64,000 nt of DNA from Asanoa ferruginea. Its GTDB lineage: Bacteria > Actinomycetota > Actinomycetes > Mycobacteriales > Micromonosporaceae. Positions 19,085 through 26,349 of the stretch are shown in pieces; positions within the stretch are counted from its first letter, which is position 1; each line of letters begins with the position of its first letter. Below the pieces are notes generated by a model. The model did no database searches, had not been told where the DNA came from, and saw nothing but the letters and a program-made list of their open reading frames with translations. Location of the stretch: positions 992,001 to 1,056,000 of the forward strand of contig NZ_QUMQ01000001.1 of assembly GCF_003387075.1 (NCBI RefSeq). The letters are read 5' to 3'. Position numbers and translations under genes: made by a program.

Positions 19085-19261
19085 GGCCGGTCCTCGTCTC
19101 TTCGCGGGGTCAAGCCGGGAGCCCCCGTCCGCACATAGCGCACGGGGCGGTGGGTGGTCGGCGGATAAACCGCTCAACCCCACACCGCCCCGTGCATCCC
19201 CCCGGTTTGGTTCCCCCGCGCGTGACTCGGACCTTCGTCGCGATAACGCTGCGTGGTTATA
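19085..19261 (-). ncRNA. Candidate structured 5' leader of sahH
   Basis: The 450-bp gap before sahH contains a perfect 13-bp stem (19140-19152 with 19183-19195) that encloses a second stem GCGG/CCGC (19161-19164, 19170-19173). On the minus strand it is preceded by a GGGGGAACC segment (19209-19217) and by a TATAAC box (19256-19261) that could be a -10. The purine-rich GGGGGAACC followed by a G-run and GATGCA loosely recalls the ydaO (c-di-AMP) riboswitch core, but the second conserved half of that class is not seen, so I do not assign a class. It could alternatively be a manA terminator. Confidence 0.35.
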
Positions 19262-19402
19262 GAGTCACACGGCGCAGTCTTCTCCGTCAAGAGAATCCGG
19301 ATATTTCCTGATCTGTTCCGTCGGGAGTTTTTCCTGGTCGCGGCGGGTGGCGTTTGGTCGGCTTCGGGCACTCCATGCCGCGTTGGACGGCTTCCTAGTG
19401 AC

Positions 19403-20689
19403 TCAACGACCCAGCGAGGCTACGTAGACCTCACCCGCACCGGCGATCATGAGCGGGCCGGCGCCGGCCGGGCCGACCGCGGCACGCCCTGGAGTGAGCG
19501 AGACCACACCCGTAGCGTCTCCGATCGTCACCTCGCCCGCCGTGCAGAGCGCCAGGACAGGGCCGTTGAGCCGCAACTCGGTGGGACGGGTGACACGGTG
19601 GAGGGAGAAGTCGTCGATCGGGACGGGCCAGGTGACCACGCCGTCGGCGATCTCGACCGGCTTGACCACCGGGTCGCGGAGCACGTCGAAGCGGAGGACC
19701 TGGAGCAACTCGCCTACGTCGACGCGCTTGGGGGTCAGGCCGCCACGGAGGACGTTGTCGCTGGCCGCCATGATCTCGACCCCGGCGCCGCCGAGGTAGG
19801 AGTGCAGATTGCCGGCCGGCATCCAGACCGCGTCACCAGGCTCCAGGTGGACGGGGTTGAGCAGCAGGGCCACGAGGACGCCGGGGTCGCTTGGGTAGTG
19901 ACTCGCCAGTCGCCGCACGAGGGCAAGGTCGTCGTCGGTCGCCTGCCCGCCACCCGCGGTCCCCGGGGCAAGGTCGTCGGCGGGCGCACCCGCGGTCGCC
20001 GGGGCAGGGTCGTCTGCCTGCGCTTGTCCCCCACCCGGGGCAGGATCGTCCGCTGGCGCCTGGTCCTGACCCGCGGTCGCAGAGGCGATGTCGTCCGCAG
20101 GCGCTTGCTCCCCGCCCGCGGTCACCAGGGCGACCAGGTCGGCGCGGTTGCCGGGCCAGGTCAGCAGTAGCTCGACCGCGTCGGCGAGTTCGCCACGGCG
20201 TAGGTGGGCGACCACCGGGGCGAGGGTCGCGCCGCCCAGGGCTTCCAGCGCGTCGGCGGAGCGGTGCGGGTCGCGGAAACCGCACAGCGCGTCGAAGGGC
20301 TCGATCGCGACGAGGAGTTCGGGCTTGTGGTTGGCGTCGACGTAGTTAGGGTCGCCGGCCGCGAACCGCTCCCGGGCGTGCTCGAGGTCGGGATGGGCCT
20401 GCAACGACAGCGGGGCGTCGGCCGCGAGCACCTTCATCAGGAACGGCAGGCGGGGCCCGAAGCGGGTCACCGTTTCCGCGCCGAGCCAGCCCGTCGGCGC
20501 GGCCGCGATGGCGTCGGCCAGGCTGACCGGGCCGTCTTCGCCGTCTAATGTTGACGGTGCGCCGGGGTGGGCGCCGATCCAGAGCTCGGCTTCCGGGCCG
20601 GCACTGGGCGCCGGGCGGCCCTGTAGCCGGGCAAGCACGGTGCGCGAACCCCACGCGTAGTCGCGGATTGGGCTATCGAGTGATTCCAC
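19403..20689 (-). CDS. manA: Mannose-6-phosphate isomerase, class I, with low-complexity insertion
   Basis: 428 aa; interconverts fructose-6-phosphate and mannose-6-phosphate at the start of GDP-mannose synthesis. Zinc-site motifs are present: QAHPD (97-101) and HKPE (121-124), with a later metal-ligand region around WMPAGNLHSYLGG. Residues about 191-253 are an insertion of repeated Ala/Pro/Asp blocks (APADD, APGTAG and variants) that is not part of the fold. It lies upstream of the CDF/SIS/Trm112/manB genes as in M. tuberculosis (Rv3255c-Rv3257c). Confidence 0.93.
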   Translation of the reverse strand: MESLDSPIRDYAWGSRTVLARLQGRPAPSAGPEAELWIGAHPGAPSTLDGEDGPVSLADAIAAAPTGWLGAETVTRFGPRLPFLMKVLAADAPLSLQAHPDLEHARERFAAGDPNYVDANHKPELLVAIEPFDALCGFRDPHRSADALEALGGATLAPVVAHLRRGELADAVELLLTWPGNRADLVALVTAGGEQAPADDIASATAGQDQAPADDPAPGGGQAQADDPAPATAGAPADDLAPGTAGGGQATDDDLALVRRLASHYPSDPGVLVALLLNPVHLEPGDAVWMPAGNLHSYLGGAGVEIMAASDNVLRGGLTPKRVDVGELLQVLRFDVLRDPVVKPVEIADGVVTWPVPIDDFSLHRVTRPTELRLNGPVLALCTAGEVTIGDATGVVSLTPGRAAVGPAGAGPLMIAGAGEVYVASLGR

Positions 20690-20997
20690 TGTGGCCGGTC
20701 CCTCGGTGTGCGGTGTCGCGCGGATCGTGCTGCTGCTCAGCGTCCGGGCGCACGCGGAGGTCGGCCGGAGGCCGCGGTGGCAGCCCAGCGATCATCGCGC
20801 GCGGCCGGGCGGCTTCCGCCCGCGGCGGAGTGCTCCGGTGACTCACGCGACACCCCCTCGATCCCGTTCGGCGGGCGGATCCGGCCTGTGCTGTAGCCAG
20901 CCCGACGCCGACTTGCGCGGCGACCAGCCCGGGAAGAGCTGGTCGCGAGACCAGCCCAGGAGGGGCCGACTCGTTGCCGTGATTTACCCGCTTGGGC
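20690..20997. other. Intergenic region, no gene seen
   Basis: About 308 bp between manA and the cation transporter gene. No frame with a ribosome site and family-like product is visible. A short inverted repeat of CCAGC/GCTGG blocks occurs around 20925-20960. It should contain the manA promoter, but I see no convincing -35/-10 pair. Confidence 0.5.
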
Positions 20998-21972
20998 TCA
21001 GTGGGTGGTGATGCCTTCGGCGGTTTCGGCGGCGGCGCCGTCGCCGGCCTTGGCCGCCCGGTTGCTGAAGATGTCTGGCTCCAGGTAGATCACCCGGGCG
21101 ATCGGCACCGCTTCGCGGATGCGCGCTTCGGCGGCGTTGATCGCTCTGGCCAGGTCTTCGGCCGTCTCGTTGGGTGTCACCGCGATCTTCGCGGCGACCA
21201 GTAGCTCTTCCGGACCCAGGTGCAGGGTCTTCATGTGGATGATCCGCTCGATCCCGGGACCGCCGACCAGCGCTTTCTCGATCGCCTGGAGGTTTTCCGG
21301 GCTGGCGCCCTCGCCGAGCAGAAGGCTCTTGGTCTCGATCGCCAGCACGATCGCGATGGCGACGAGGAGCAGGCCGATCATCGCGGTGCCGGCGGCGTCC
21401 CACTTGCCGTTGTGGGTGGCCAGCGTCATCGAGACGCCGAACAGGGCGAAGACCAGACCGAACAGCGCGCCGACGTCTTCGAGGAGCACGACCGGCAACT
21501 CTGGGGCCTTAGCCCGGCGGACGAACGCGACCCACGACGCCTTGCCGCGGACGTGGTTGGACTCCTTCACCGCGGTGCGCAACGAGTAGGACTCGAGGCA
21601 GATCGCGACGATCAGCACGAGGATCGGGACCCACTGCCACGAGTCGAAGCCGTGCGGGTCCTGCCATTTGTGCCAGGCCTCGTAGAGGGCGAACAGGCCA
21701 CCGACGCTGAACAGGATGATCGAGACGATGAAGGCGTAGATGTAGCGCTCTCGCCCGTACCCGAAGGGGTGTTCGGGTGTTGCCTTGCGGGTCGAGCGCC
21801 GGCCGCCGAGGAGCAGCAGTGCCTGGTTGCCCGAGTCGGCGACCGAGTGGATCGCCTCCGCGAGCATCGACGACGAGCCGGTTAGCACAAATGCCACGAA
21901 CTTGGTGACCGCGATGCCGAGGTTGGCCGCAAGCGCCGCGATGATCGCCCGGGTGCCGCCGCCAGCACTCAT
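20998..21972 (-). CDS. Cation diffusion facilitator family transporter
   Basis: 324 aa with about five to six membrane segments. The N-terminal helix ends in SSSMLAEAIHSVADSGNQALLLLG, holding the helix-II His/Asp metal site (HSVAD) typical of CDF efflux proteins. A second site is suggested by LLEDVGALFGLVFAL. The C-terminal cytoplasmic domain (VTPNETAEDLARAINAAEARI) matches the dimerisation domain. It probably exports zinc or a related divalent metal by proton antiport; specificity cannot be read. It lies 10 bp from the SIS gene, in the same direction. Confidence 0.9.
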   Translation of the reverse strand: MSAGGGTRAIIAALAANLGIAVTKFVAFVLTGSSSMLAEAIHSVADSGNQALLLLGGRRSTRKATPEHPFGYGRERYIYAFIVSIILFSVGGLFALYEAWHKWQDPHGFDSWQWVPILVLIVAICLESYSLRTAVKESNHVRGKASWVAFVRRAKAPELPVVLLEDVGALFGLVFALFGVSMTLATHNGKWDAAGTAMIGLLLVAIAIVLAIETKSLLLGEGASPENLQAIEKALVGGPGIERIIHMKTLHLGPEELLVAAKIAVTPNETAEDLARAINAAEARIREAVPIARVIYLEPDIFSNRAAKAGDGAAAETAEGITTH

Positions 21973-21982
21973 AGCACTGCGC

Positions 21983-23197
21983 TCATGGGTTGGAAAGCTC
22001 CTTCATCTCGGAAACGGCCGGGACCGCCATCGGGTCGAGACCGTGTGCGAGAGCAAGATAAACCGAAGCGAAGTCGGGTACGGCAACCAGGGATGCCAAC
22101 CGCTCCAGCGACGACCCGCCCTCGGCGGTGAGCACGTCGCAGCGCACGCCCCGCCGCTCGGCCAGCGTCTGGATCGCGTCGGCGCGCCGTTCTTCGACCG
22201 CGAACGGCTCGTCGGTGTCGTCGTCGGCGTTGAGGCCGCCGTCGCGCAGCAGGACCACACGCAGCCGGCTGGACTGCTGGCCGTCTTCGTCGTCGCCGAA
22301 CGGGTCGGCGAAGATGTCGCGGTCGGACTCGACCAGGCCGCCGAAGACACCGTCGAGCAGGCCGACCCGGCCACGCCCGGCCTCGCCGAGTGCGCCGGCC
22401 ACCACCGGGTAGCGCGCGTTGGCCGACAGCGTGTCGGCGAACCGCCGGGCCGCGGCCGTCGCGAGCGGCGACGAACCCCAGACGATCGGCACCGAGCCGG
22501 CCAGGCCGAGGGCCAGCGACTTCGCCGGGTTGACGAACGACTCGGCGCTCGGCCGGCACCGCTCGGCGTCAGCGTCGAGCCGGGTCGCCGTCTCCGCGAA
22601 GTCGGCCTCGTTGACCTTCACCAGCCCCAGGGTGCGGGCGGCGAGCAGCACCGGGACCGTCAGCGCCCACAGGCTGGCGCGGGCCGGCGCACGGCGCGGA
22701 ACCGCGATGAACGGGGCACGGGCCCGCTCGACGACCGACTGGAGCTCGGAGTCGGGCGCGCCGATGCCGACCAGGCGGGCACCGCGACGGGCCGCGGCGT
22801 CGGCGGCCGCGAGCGCCTCGGGGCTGTGGCCCGACGCGCTGATCGCGATCACTACGTCGGCCGCGCCGACCCAGCCGGGCACGCCGGCGCTGCGGTGGAC
22901 GATGACAGGAGCGCGGGACCGCGGGCCGGCGACCATCGACAGGATCTCGCCGGTGCGGGCCGCGGTGCCGGCGCCGGCGATCACCACGGCGCGGGGCAGG
23001 CCGTCGTCTTCGAGCGCGCTGAGGTTGGACTCGGCGGCCAGGGCCGCGGACTCCCGGACCTGCGCGCCGGCCGAAGCCGTCATCCGCAGCATGCCGCCCG
23101 GGTCGTTTTCCGCCATCGCGTCCTGGTTGTCCAGCAGGGCCTCATCAGCGACCCGCTGGCCCCGCAGGCCGGCAGCGCCGCCTACCGGAGTGTCCAT
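21983..23197 (-). CDS. SIS domain sugar-phosphate isomerase-like protein
   Basis: 404 aa from ATG 23197, which shares one base with the Trm112-like stop (TGATG). The longer open frame upstream is a shadow of that gene. The two-lobed SIS fold is indicated by VVIAGAGTAARTGEIL and ISASGHSPEALAAADAA in the first half and IVWGSSPLATAAARRFAD in the second. The counterpart in M. tuberculosis (Rv3256c) lies between manA and manB, suggesting a role in hexose-phosphate or mannose metabolism. A bifunctional phosphoglucose/phosphomannose isomerase is possible; the activity is not proven by sequence. Confidence 0.85.
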   Translation of the reverse strand: MDTPVGGAAGLRGQRVADEALLDNQDAMAENDPGGMLRMTASAGAQVRESAALAAESNLSALEDDGLPRAVVIAGAGTAARTGEILSMVAGPRSRAPVIVHRSAGVPGWVGAADVVIAISASGHSPEALAAADAAARRGARLVGIGAPDSELQSVVERARAPFIAVPRRAPARASLWALTVPVLLAARTLGLVKVNEADFAETATRLDADAERCRPSAESFVNPAKSLALGLAGSVPIVWGSSPLATAAARRFADTLSANARYPVVAGALGEAGRGRVGLLDGVFGGLVESDRDIFADPFGDDEDGQQSSRLRVVLLRDGGLNADDDTDEPFAVEERRADAIQTLAERRGVRCDVLTAEGGSSLERLASLVAVPDFASVYLALAHGLDPMAVPAVSEMKELSNP

Positions 23198-23397
23198 CAG
23201 CTGGCCTGCCCACTCCCCTGCGCCGGCGGGGCCTGGCGGGCCTCGTCGAGCAGGAGGATCGGGATGTCGTCGCGCACCTCGAAGATCCGACCGCACTCGG
23301 TGCAGGTCAGGGTCTGCGCACCCGCGTCGTAGGTGAGCGGTGCGTGGTGCGTGTCCGGACACGCGAGTATGTCCAGCAACTGCTGATCCAGGGCCAT
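23197..23397 (-). CDS. Trm112 family (DUF343-like) small zinc protein
   Basis: 66 aa. It has the Trm112 pattern: LLDILACPDTHHAPL near the start (Cys13), a CTEC pair (Cys32, Cys35), then IFEVRDDIPILLLDEAR. Related proteins are small partner or zinc-ribbon subunits of methyltransferases or glycan enzymes. The gene is coupled to the SIS gene by a one-base overlap and lies downstream of manB. Only three of the usual four cysteines are evident, so metal binding is uncertain. Confidence 0.88.
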   Translation of the reverse strand: MALDQQLLDILACPDTHHAPLTYDAGAQTLTCTECGRIFEVRDDIPILLLDEARQAPPAQGSGQAS

Positions 23398-23444
23398 CGT
23401 GCGGCTCCTTCCAGACGTGGGCGGCGGGCCGTCCGGCGACGATC

Positions 23445-24827
23445 TTAACTGCGGATGAGACCGAGCACTTCGTCGCGCAGTTCTGCCATGCGCGTAGCGG
23501 TGTGTGCCTCGACGTTGAGTCGGAGCAACGGCTCGGTGTTGGAGGCGCGGAGGTTGAGCCAGGCGCCGTCGGGGAAGGTCAGCGTCAGCCCGTCGAGCTC
23601 GTCGACCTCGGCGTCGGCATAAGCGGCGCGTACGTCCTGCTGCTTGGCCTTCTGGTCGTGCACCGTCGAGTTGATCTCGCCGGACGCGACGTAGCGCTCG
23701 AAGGCGCCGCCCAGAACCGACAGCGGCTCCGGCTGGCCGCCGAGGGCGGCGAGCACGTGCATGGCGGCGAGCATGCCGGTGTCGGCGAACCAGAACTCGC
23801 GGAAGTAATAGTGCGCCGAGTGCTCACCGCCGAAGACCGCGTTGGTGCGCGCCATCTCCGCCTTGATGAACGAGTGCCCGACCCGGGCGCGCACCGGAGT
23901 GCCCCCGTTTTCCTTGATGATCTCGGGTACGGCGCTCGACGTGATCAGGTTGTGGATAACGGTGTCGCCGGGGTGCTTGGCGAGCTCACGGGCGGCGACC
24001 AGCGCGGTGATCGCGCTCGGGCTGACCGGCTCGCCGCGCTCGTCGATCACGAAGCACCGGTCGGCGTCGCCGTCGAACGCCAGCCCGAGGTCGGCGCCGT
24101 GCTGCACGACGGCGTGCTGGAGGTCGATCAGGTTCTTGGGCTCGAGCGGGTTGGCCTCGTGGTTGGGGAACGACCCATCGAGCTCGAAATAGAGCGGCAC
24201 GATCGTCAGCGGCAGCGCGCCGAGGACCTGCTCACCGAGCACCGCCGGAACCGTGTAGCCACCCATGCCGTTGCCGGCGTCGACGACCACCTTGAGCGGC
24301 CGGATCTGCGAGAGGTCGACGAGATCGCGCAGGTAGCGCGCGTAATCGGCCAGCACATCGTGTTGCTCCGGCCGCGCGCCGGTCGGAGCCGGGATCGTGC
24401 CGCCCGCGTCGAGGATGCGCTGCGCGTTGTCGCGGATCTCCCGCAGGCCGGACTCCTGACCGACCGGCTTGGCGCCCGCGAGGCACAGCTTGATGCCGTT
24501 GTATTTGGCCGGATTGTGACTCGCGGTGAACATCGCACCCGGCAAGCCCAGCGAGCCCGCCGCGAAATAGAGCATGTCGGTCGAGCCGAGACCCGCCTCG
24601 ACCACGCCCAACCCCTCGCTGAGCACGCCGCGCGCGAACGCCGAGGCCAGCCCCGGCGACGAGGCGCGCATGTCGTGGGCGATGACCACGCTCGTGCTGC
24701 CCGGGTGGTTGGACCTGAGGAACTGTGCGAAGCCGGCACCGAGCGCGGCTGCGGCCCGCTCGTCCCATTGGTCCGGGACGACACCACGGATGTCGTAGGC
24801 CTTCACGATCTGGGACAGGTCGGACAA
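23445..24827 (-). CDS. manB: Phosphomannomutase / phosphoglucomutase
   Basis: 460 aa alpha-D-phosphohexomutase. The phosphoserine loop is TASHNP with Ser at about 103. The magnesium loop DGDADR lies near 250, the sugar-binding loop GGEHSAHYYF near 330, and the phosphate-binding RASNTEPLLR near the C-terminus, so all four active-site loops are intact. It converts mannose-6-phosphate to mannose-1-phosphate, linking manA to manC (63630). It is the first gene of manB-Trm112-SIS; two DnaA-box-like sequences lie about 90-115 bp upstream of its start. Confidence 0.95.
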   Translation of the reverse strand: MSDLSQIVKAYDIRGVVPDQWDERAAAALGAGFAQFLRSNHPGSTSVVIAHDMRASSPGLASAFARGVLSEGLGVVEAGLGSTDMLYFAAGSLGLPGAMFTASHNPAKYNGIKLCLAGAKPVGQESGLREIRDNAQRILDAGGTIPAPTGARPEQHDVLADYARYLRDLVDLSQIRPLKVVVDAGNGMGGYTVPAVLGEQVLGALPLTIVPLYFELDGSFPNHEANPLEPKNLIDLQHAVVQHGADLGLAFDGDADRCFVIDERGEPVSPSAITALVAARELAKHPGDTVIHNLITSSAVPEIIKENGGTPVRARVGHSFIKAEMARTNAVFGGEHSAHYYFREFWFADTGMLAAMHVLAALGGQPEPLSVLGGAFERYVASGEINSTVHDQKAKQQDVRAAYADAEVDELDGLTLTFPDGAWLNLRASNTEPLLRLNVEAHTATRMAELRDEVLGLIRS

Positions 24828-24913
24828 CGCACTCGCTCCTTGGACGATGCCAGCGTATCGCCGCTGAGCGTAACGGAGCGCTCCGGTTGGGGCCGGGAAG
24901 GCTCTCGCGGGGC

Positions 24914-24940
24914 TGTGGATAACGGCGAGGCTGTGGATAA
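24914..24940. promoter_or_regulatory. Two consensus DnaA boxes upstream of manB
   Basis: TGTGGATAA occurs at 24914-24922 and again at 24932-24940, 18 bp apart. Read on the minus strand each is TTATCCACA, the consensus DnaA box. They lie in the 121-bp gap between a hypothetical gene and manB. Whether DnaA binds here is untested; the surrounding duplicated GGCTGTGGATAAC could be chance. Confidence 0.4.
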
Positions 24941-24948
24941 CCCCGCTG

Positions 24949-25902
24949 TCAGTCTTCGATACGCGGGAAGATCACCGTCGGCTGGTCTCCCCCAGGCCCA
25001 GCCGCCCGGCGCATCGGCGGAAGGAAAATGGTCCCCGACTCGGGCAGCGGCGCCGTGCGGCCGTCCCCGCCGGAGTGCCGACCGCCGTCCGGCGCGAGCC
25101 GGTTGCCGGCCCGGTCGGCGCGCAGCGAGCGCACCAGGAAGACGATCAGCCCGACACCCACCAGGACCAGCACCAGACCGCCGGTCATGACCAGCCCGCT
25201 CATCCCGAGGAAGCCACCCTCGCCGGGATCTTTCGGCGGAATCGGCACGGCGACCGCGGCCTGGGTCTTGGCGGGATCGTCGAACGGCTCGACCGTCGGC
25301 GGCTCCTCCGTCGGCTGCGCCGGGGTGGGCGTGGCGCGCTTGGGCGGCTTGGTGGGCGACTTGGTCGGCGCGACCTTGACACCGTTGACCCGCGCCGCGG
25401 CCGACTCATTTCCGATCGGCTCGCCCCGGCCGTTGAACGCTTCACCGATGATCGTGATGCTGCCGCTCGGCGTACCCGATGCGAAGGCGATCCGATAACG
25501 CGCGGTCGCGGTCTGCCGCTCGCAGATCTGCGCCCGGTCGGGTGCGGTCCGCTCCGTCGCCACCGCGCCGCCACCGGCGTCGGACACGATGAGTGGCCGC
25601 CACTGACCGTGACTGAGCGTCTCGACGCGCACCTGGTTGGCGCTCATCCCGTTGGCGAGGCGAATGCCCAGCCCGGTGCGCACCGAGATGCAGCCCCGAT
25701 CGCGCCGGGTGACGCTGACGGACGCGTTGCCCGCCCCGCCGCCTGCCGAGAAGGTGCGCGCGGTCCGCAGGTCAAACCGGTCGTCAGCGGCGCTGGCGGT
25801 GCCGGCGGAGACAACGATGCCGACGCCGATCGCGCTGACCAGACCCACACCGATCGCCAACCACGCCGCCATGCGACGCCCACCGCGCCGACCCGCCATC
25901 AT
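24949..25902 (-). CDS. Secreted, C-terminally membrane-anchored hypothetical protein
   Basis: 317 aa from ATG 25902, chosen because GGGAG lies six bases upstream; an ATG two codons earlier overlaps that site. The signal peptide is RRGGRRMAAWLAIGVGLVSA with cleavage near ASAADD. An extracellular domain of about 140 aa contains two Cys (GCISV and QICERQ) that could form a disulphide. A Thr/Pro linker (about 180-215) precedes one membrane segment (about 235-260) and a short basic cytoplasmic tail. No family is recognised. It is the first gene of the accessory region. Confidence 0.78.
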   Translation of the reverse strand: MMAGRRGGRRMAAWLAIGVGLVSAIGVGIVVSAGTASAADDRFDLRTARTFSAGGGAGNASVSVTRRDRGCISVRTGLGIRLANGMSANQVRVETLSHGQWRPLIVSDAGGGAVATERTAPDRAQICERQTATARYRIAFASGTPSGSITIIGEAFNGRGEPIGNESAAARVNGVKVAPTKSPTKPPKRATPTPAQPTEEPPTVEPFDDPAKTQAAVAVPIPPKDPGEGGFLGMSGLVMTGGLVLVLVGVGLIVFLVRSLRADRAGNRLAPDGGRHSGGDGRTAPLPESGTIFLPPMRRAAGPGGDQPTVIFPRIED

Positions 25903-26043
25903 CACCATCTCCCGCGCCTAGTTCCGTCGCTCGGGCGACACGCTACCTGTTGCCCCTTGACAGCAAGACCCGAGAAGCCTTCGAGATCGACTGTACGTAG
26001 TGGAACGGCAACAACCTGCACTGTCATCTTCCTGACGCCACTC

Positions 26044-26349
26044 TCAGTCACCCTGCGGCGGCCGCCCCTCCCACCGAAATACCCAGGCAATCGTGTCTTC
26101 ATCAGGCAACCGCTCACCGCCAGTAATGCCCGGCGTGATCCGTTCCGCCGTGTCGCGATCGATCGTCTCCTGGCGGTCTTCGTTGCGAATGTCGTCGAGG
26201 AATCGGACGACCAGGCCGGGGTCATAGACCCATGCCCGCGCCCAGTGATCCCAGAGCATGGCGTGGCCGCCAGCGACATCCATGACGAAGATCCCGGCAG
26301 GCGTGCCCCGGGCAGCAGTCTTATATGTCGCGTAATAGTGGTACATCAA
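26044..26349 (-). CDS. Small protein after toxin gene, candidate immunity protein
   Basis: 101 aa (MMYHYYATYKTAARGTPAG...). Its ATG overlaps the toxin stop by four bases (ATGA), so production is coupled to the toxin. It is acidic towards the C-terminus (DDIRNEDRQETIDRD, ERLPDEDTIAWVF), Trp/Tyr-rich and has no signal peptide or membrane segment, so it should stay in the cytoplasm. Position directly after a polymorphic toxin is the usual place of an immunity gene. No known immunity family is recognised, so the assignment rests on context. Confidence 0.7.
   Translation of the reverse strand: MMYHYYATYKTAARGTPAGIFVMDVAGGHAMLWDHWARAWVYDPGLVVRFLDDIRNEDRQETIDRDTAERITPGITGGERLPDEDTIAWVFRWEGRPPQGD

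Noticed and set aside
19085-19261. Firm riboswitch assignment (ydaO, SAM-IV or SAH) for the sahH leader
   Set aside because: Only part of the ydaO-like core is visible and the required second half is missing; SAM and SAH riboswitch consensus sequences do not fit.
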